Shown here piece after piece: positions 59,601 to 64,000 of a DNA stretch of 64,000 bases (positions within the stretch are counted from its first letter, which is position 1; the number at the start of each line of letters is the position of its first letter). A program made the translations under genes and the position numbers. The DNA is from Liriodendron chinense (Eukaryota; Streptophyta; Magnoliopsida; Magnoliales; Magnoliaceae), in NCBI GenBank assembly GCA_003013855.2, contig PVNU02002353.1, positions 1 through 64,000 of the forward strand. The letters run 5' to 3'. The notes below the pieces were generated by a model. The model did not search any database. It saw only the letters and a list, made by a program, of their open reading frames with translations, and was not told the origin of the DNA.

Positions 59601-62600
59601 GAGTTCGTAGCAAATCCACCTCGAGGACTAACCTAAGCCTTCTCTGCTAGAGAAATGTGCGTCTGGAACTTGTACGATCCAAGCAACACCCAATGTACAC
59701 GCATGACATACTTATCTACCCAGACTTGTCCAAAAACTAAATCTGTGAAAGTATAAAATTATTTATTTTTTATTTTATTTTATTTTTCAATGGTCTCCTG
59801 TGGTATGGTCCACCTGAGATTTGGATCTACCTCATTTTTGGGTTCATGTCCTAGAATGAGCTGGCAAAATGGATGGACAGTTTAGATAAAAAACATACAT
59901 CATGGTGGGGCCCACAGAACATTTCCAGCAGCACACAGTACCAACATCCATGCTGTGTGCTAGGCAATCTGAGTCCAGCCTAACAAAGCTCTATCGAAAG
60001 AATGTCACAAAGAGGTCCCAAGAAGTAAGATTTGACATTCAACAGGCAAATCTTCCCACTGTACAGGGATGATCCTCCAATTATTATGATTTTAGCTACA
60101 GATCCCTCCCCATGACAGAACGATGACTCCTTGAGTGAGATGCAACTTACTGCGTTGACACAGGCTCAATTGAGTTCGTTCCAGCTCAATGCGGCAAGTC
60201 AGCAATGAAACACCCCCTAACTTGGACCCACTAAGCTGAGTCACCTCATGATTCAGTCCGACTAGGCTGAGCCAGGAGTTAACTGGGAGCCTAGTGAGTG
60301 GGTCCAAGCTACCTATTCTTAAAACCATTTTCCCAATGGAGCATTCCTGATTAACAGCACTTGCTCATTAAGATCGCATGGTAACTATACTTTTCATAGC
60401 AAGGCTCTTCCCAAAGTGCCCCTCTCATTGCTTCTGCCAATACCATATATTGATCCACACCGCTCCCCCACAGACCATGACCACAAAAATCTCACTAATC
60501 AAATATCTCATCATCCATACAAAGTGACTCAAGGGTTGTTTGGATACCTGTAAATGGGGTTCACTATAAATTATTTTGGATGCTGAAGAATCATTTACAG
60601 GCTGTAAATCATTTTGATTTATAGGCAAAAAAACTGTGATTTAGTTTACAGACTCTCCATTTACAGCCTAATGGTAATAATTTTGCATTGTATATTAGTC
60701 ATCATTACTTCCCCTCATACTTACGTCTCTTGGATTGAAGTTACATTGACAGGAAAAATGTTTTGGTGCAAAACAGAGGTGGGAATATATTTTAGATACA
60801 AACACTGTGGGGCCCACAGTGATCTATGGGTCGTGTCTATGCCGTCCATCCGTTTTGCCAGCTCATCTTAGGGCAGAAGCACAAAGATGAGGCAGATCTA
60901 AAGCTCTAGTGAACCACACCACATTAAAAAGTGGGAATTGAGCGCCTATGATTGATAGTTGCTTGGGGCCACCAAAATTTTCGATGATTTGTATGACCTT
61001 ATGAACAAGTTGGATGACAAATAAATATCAGAGTGGGCCCCACAAAGGCATTGACTTTCAAAAGATGAGGTCCGTTATGACCGCTGTTTCATGTGGTGTG
61101 GTCCATTTGACACATTCATCATGGTGGGTTTCATATTTTTTGTGTGTATGGAAACTCATGGAATCCTATTCAAATTCATATGATTTTTGATGAATTAATT
61201 TCTCCAATAACCTAACAAACTAGTGTAAAAAATAATAATGATCTATTTACAGGTAATTATGAAAATAAATAAGGCTCTTCACTCACAGGACTTAAAACAA
61301 TTTAAAGGCTATCTAAACTAAGACAATCATTCACCCATAAATCATTTCCAGCTCATAGCCAAACAAGACAGGTTGTAAATAATTTACCACTAAAACACAG
61401 AAAATCATTTACCCATAAATCATTACTACTTAAACACAATCATTTACCCGTAAATCATTTGCCACTTAAACCATTTACAGGCATCCAAACAACCCCTTAG
61501 AAACAGAGGTCCACAAAACATTTTCCAACCCAAGTTTCACATAAACAGATGCCATCTCCAAGAGTATATTTACATGTTAGCCGTGTAGAATTACAGCTTT
61601 CATATAAAATTATGAACGATCTGGATCATCACGTGGTGGGCAGAAGAGCCAAACACATTAGACGAGCCTTCAGGTGAAAAGACTTGCTAGGAAACCTCAT
61701 CCCCCTAGGTAGGTGGGCAGCAACCAGGCAGATTTCCTTTGGGGGAAGAGTCCACAGGCATGCAGTACATCCAAAAAGAATTCCAGTTTGGGTGGCCATC
61801 GATGCAGAAATTGTTGAATGATCATAACCGTTCATCTCTTAATTGCTACTATACATGGGTAATTCAAGCTGGGCATATATTTGGACTGCTGAGAAATAAA
61901 ATTTTCAACAGTCCGTAAATCAATGATGAAGATCATCTTTTCAATGCTAGAAATTGGATTACGGCCCACTGAATATAAAACCTAACAGATGGACGGTTTC
62001 AATCATTTTGAAATAAGAAATGACATCTAGTGGGATGATTGCTTGTTCACTTTGAAAAGGTTTTCACAAAAAAATCTAAAAGTGAGGTTGAGCTTTAAGG
62101 GCCATTCAATCCATAACACATCCAAGGATATGGACAGAACACTCGGGTTTTCATCAAGACCGTAGGTCTGATTCAATCCACGTTTAGTGGACCATTCACA
62201 AAAATCTCCCAGACTAGTAGATCACAGCCACCAATCTTCTTCTTCTTCTTCTTTTTTCTCTGCGTTTCTCTTCTGAACCGTTTATTTACATACGACTATT
62301 CAATGAGCGGCTGTGATTAACCAAAAAAGACGAGCAAAAATCAAGAGAAGAAGATCCGAAAACTTACCAGGGTTAGTTGTGTTTGTAAATGGAGGACTCG
62401 GGGTAGGAGAAGGAGGCGGTGCTGTGGCCAAGTCCTCAAAGAACTTATACGTCTCATACCTCAAATTGCAACTCGGCCCAAGAACTCTCCCACCTTGTTT
62501 TCCAACACAGCACGTCGGAATCCGACCCACAGCATCTTCTAAGCACGCACCACAATCTCTCCTTGACAGATCGCTTGTGCATTGCACAAGCCCATATATC

Positions 62601-63169
62601 GATTGGAAGTTGGTGAAATTCGTTTCATTCGTAGCATAAAATCGCGGGCCATAAGCAGCCGTCGAAACAAGACCACCCATCATCTGGTCCACAATCCGAT
62701 TAAACCGAACTGGGTCCGATGCATTTTGCGTATTCCACATGTAAAGCATCGGGGAATTCGAAGAAGATGATATGATTCGCGTGGTGGAGTAGCGCAAGAG
62801 ACAGTTATCATACCAAATATCTGCAGTCCTGTTGGGGCACTTATCGAGGAGTTCTTGTCTTGCGGTGTTGAGGCAATTACGGCATGTGTCTGGTGTGGTG
62901 TCGCCTCTGCATTGTGCAAGGCCGTAGATTCGGTTTGGGTTTTCGCCGATCGTGCTGTTGGAGAAGCCGGTGAGTGAAACATTAGAAGACAGAGAAGAGA
63001 AGAGGCGATTGAGGTTAGTTCGAAACGTGCTATTAGCACTGTAATTAGCTGTGTTCGAACATAGGGTCCAAAGAGGATCTGCAGTGCTAGCAGGAAGGTG
63101 GAAGATGAAGAGTAGAAGGGATGAAAGGAGGAGAAATTCAAAGGGTTTTGAGAGGAGAGAAGGCATCAT
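56637..63169 (-). CDS. CRK-3: cysteine-rich receptor-like protein kinase (DUF26-RLK)
   Basis: Seven exons: 62368-63169, 59141-59263, 58889-59010, 58333-58543, 57924-58161, 57406-57556, 56637-56984, with GT..AG joins throughout. The total of 1995 bp codes for 664 residues. The signal peptide ends near residue 30. DUF26 cysteines are C87/C96/C99 and C197/C206/C209, with several N-X-S/T sites between. One membrane helix is followed by GRKKKK. The kinase has GEGGFGAVY, K361, HRD 456-458, DFGMA at 476, and GTYGYMAPEYAM; exon 7 ends SITELDPR, the usual CRK tail. It is the tandem sister of CRK-2, with colinear introns 1-6 and matching leader. The role should be that of a plasma-membrane stress or defence kinase; ligand unknown. 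No damage seen, and it is the most compact of the three. Confidence 0.94.
58809..58835. repeat. (CA)n microsatellite in CRK-3 intron 3
   Basis: About a dozen CA units lie 55 bp from exon 3. CRK-2 has a different expansion in the same intron. Confidence 0.93.
59790..59925. repeat. Half foldback copy in CRK-3 intron 1
   Basis: The same half copy as at 29722-29860 of CRK-2: GGTATGGTCCACCTGAGATT, TTCATGTCCTAGAATGAGCT, CATACATCATGGTGGGGCCC. Confidence 0.75.
60532..61498. mobile_element. TIR element with AAGGGGTTGTTTGGAT ends in CRK-3 intron 1
   Basis: The left end AAGGGTTGTTTGGATACCTG is the inverse of the right end (inverted: AAGGGGTTGTTTGGATGCCT), continuing as TGTAAATGG on both sides. CATTTAC/GTAAATG motifs recur throughout. 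A foldback-family core sits inside (60805-61130). CRK-2 lacks the element. No target duplication could be seen. Confidence 0.75.
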
Positions 63170-63689
63170 CTGGTTGTTGGAAAATCTAGCTGAGTAATGG
63201 GGGAGATCACATGCTTCTCAGGGATGAACCAGCTAATCCGCTTCCGAGTAAAATGGCCATGAGAGGCCTCATCGATATTTCCATCTTTTTTAAGTCTTAA
63301 CTCGGTCTTCTCTCAAGTGTACACACGCCCGGAAGGTCAAGTCCAAATTCATTAGGTGAAATCCGACGGTTGAGATCGTTTGACAATGTTTGATTTTTCA
63401 AAGATATCTGACGAGCTTTGTTAGCCACTCACACACGTCAACATGTGCCACTACGGGCAGACCTAAGAAGGAAGGCCATTCGCATTACTACATGAGACCA
63501 CACGTGCTAACAGGGTCATGTACAAGCCATCTGAACCGTGTATCAGGTTGGACCCACCTGTGTAAACCGTGGATCTATACTTTTCATGCATGTGTGGCCT
63601 ACCTCATATTGACCTATTGACTTTATGATCTGCATAGTCGGTCCCACCGTATGGCAAAATAAAGAAGTGGGACCACGCGTAGACTGTTA
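63170..63689 (-). promoter_or_regulatory. Promoter region of CRK-3 with a W-box cluster
   Basis: The first 50 bases above the start match the CRK-2 leader. Five TTGAC cores (WRKY sites) lie within 290 bp: 63336-63340 (minus), 63380-63384, 63437-63441 (minus, as TTGACGTG), 63609-63613 and 63617-63621. WRKY factors drive many CRK genes in defence, so this is plausible regulation, but short motifs also occur by chance. Confidence 0.45.
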
Positions 63690-64000
63690 TCTTTTTCAGA
63701 GGGAATGCTATTTGCAGACGCACATCATGAGAACACCGCACCTATACATATGTTGCATACGTGTGAGATAATCGGTCCGTTCATCAGACGGGCCCAACGG
63801 TGATTCTATTCCAACCTTATAATAAATCGTACCTGCTCATCAGTTGGGCCATACTTCAAGTTAAATATAAACCATTGGTTATCCTTTTTCAAACGGTATG
63901 TTTTTCATCTATGTGTAGCCAACTAGATGAGTGGACCAGATACATCTTTTAACGGACGATATTCCACATGGGCCAAGTACGATGACCTGCCCGGATCTGA
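63690..64000. repeat. Duplicated upstream flank of CRK-3
   Basis: It aligns with 36150-36485 up to the window edge. The same landmarks are present: GTAGCCAACTAGATGAGTGG and GACGATATTCCACATG, then GATGACCTGCCCGGATC. Confidence 0.85.

Noticed and set aside
1..64000. tRNA, rRNA or other structured RNA genes
   Set aside because: Looked for tRNA B-box-like GGTTCGAATCC strings with partners and for rRNA landmarks by eye; found none. The foldback elements form hairpins of several hundred bases but show no sign of being microRNA genes without small-RNA data.

Overview
This is nuclear DNA of a flowering plant. The window holds receptor-kinase genes with spliceosomal introns (all GT..AG), Ty1/copia and Ty3/gypsy remnants, and many terminal-inverted-repeat elements. 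One abundant family carries the core CCCACCATGATGT, and from memory I associate it with magnoliid genomes. That placement is a guess; only 'angiosperm' is secure.

The cellular genes are three cysteine-rich receptor-like kinases (CRKs), all on the minus strand: CRK-1 (3992-14132), CRK-2 (25856-33674) and CRK-3 (56637-63169). I reconstructed each as seven exons. Exon 1 encodes the signal peptide and two Gnk2/DUF26 domains, exon 2 the membrane segment, exon 3 the juxtamembrane region and glycine-rich loop, and exons 4-7 the rest of the kinase. Exons 2, 4, 5 and 6 are 123, 211, 238 and 151 bp in all three genes. All three join into open frames of 660, 674 and 664 residues. CRK-2 and CRK-3 are tandem duplicates whose introns, 3' flanks and 5' flanks still align. 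A broken exon 5-6 copy of CRK-1 lies downstream of it at 1189-1761.

The spaces are filled with mobile DNA. At 1-735 there is a decayed copia reverse transcriptase/RNase H end. The sixth intron of CRK-1 (5.1 kb) holds a retroelement remnant with a primer-binding-site-like sequence, a tiny truncated LINE and a tandem duplication. From 15.4 to 25.1 kb lies an island of TIR elements, including hAT-like elements with 8-bp target duplications and Mutator-like ones with 9-bp duplications. At 37036-53836 a 16.8-kb Ty3/gypsy element of Tat type separates CRK-2 from CRK-3. Its gag-protease-RT-RNase H-integrase region runs on the minus strand. Beyond integrase, on the opposite strand, it carries a broken gene with a plant mobile domain (PMD) followed by a disordered and coiled-coil region, and two further small ORFs with their own TATA boxes. 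Next to it (54.1-55.9 kb) a Mutator-like element has been hit by two LTR insertions.

The CRKs would act at the plasma membrane as an extracellular DUF26 sensor coupled to a cytosolic Ser/Thr kinase. The upstream region of CRK-3 has five W-box cores, consistent with WRKY-controlled defence expression. The element genes carry stops and frameshifts and are probably dead.
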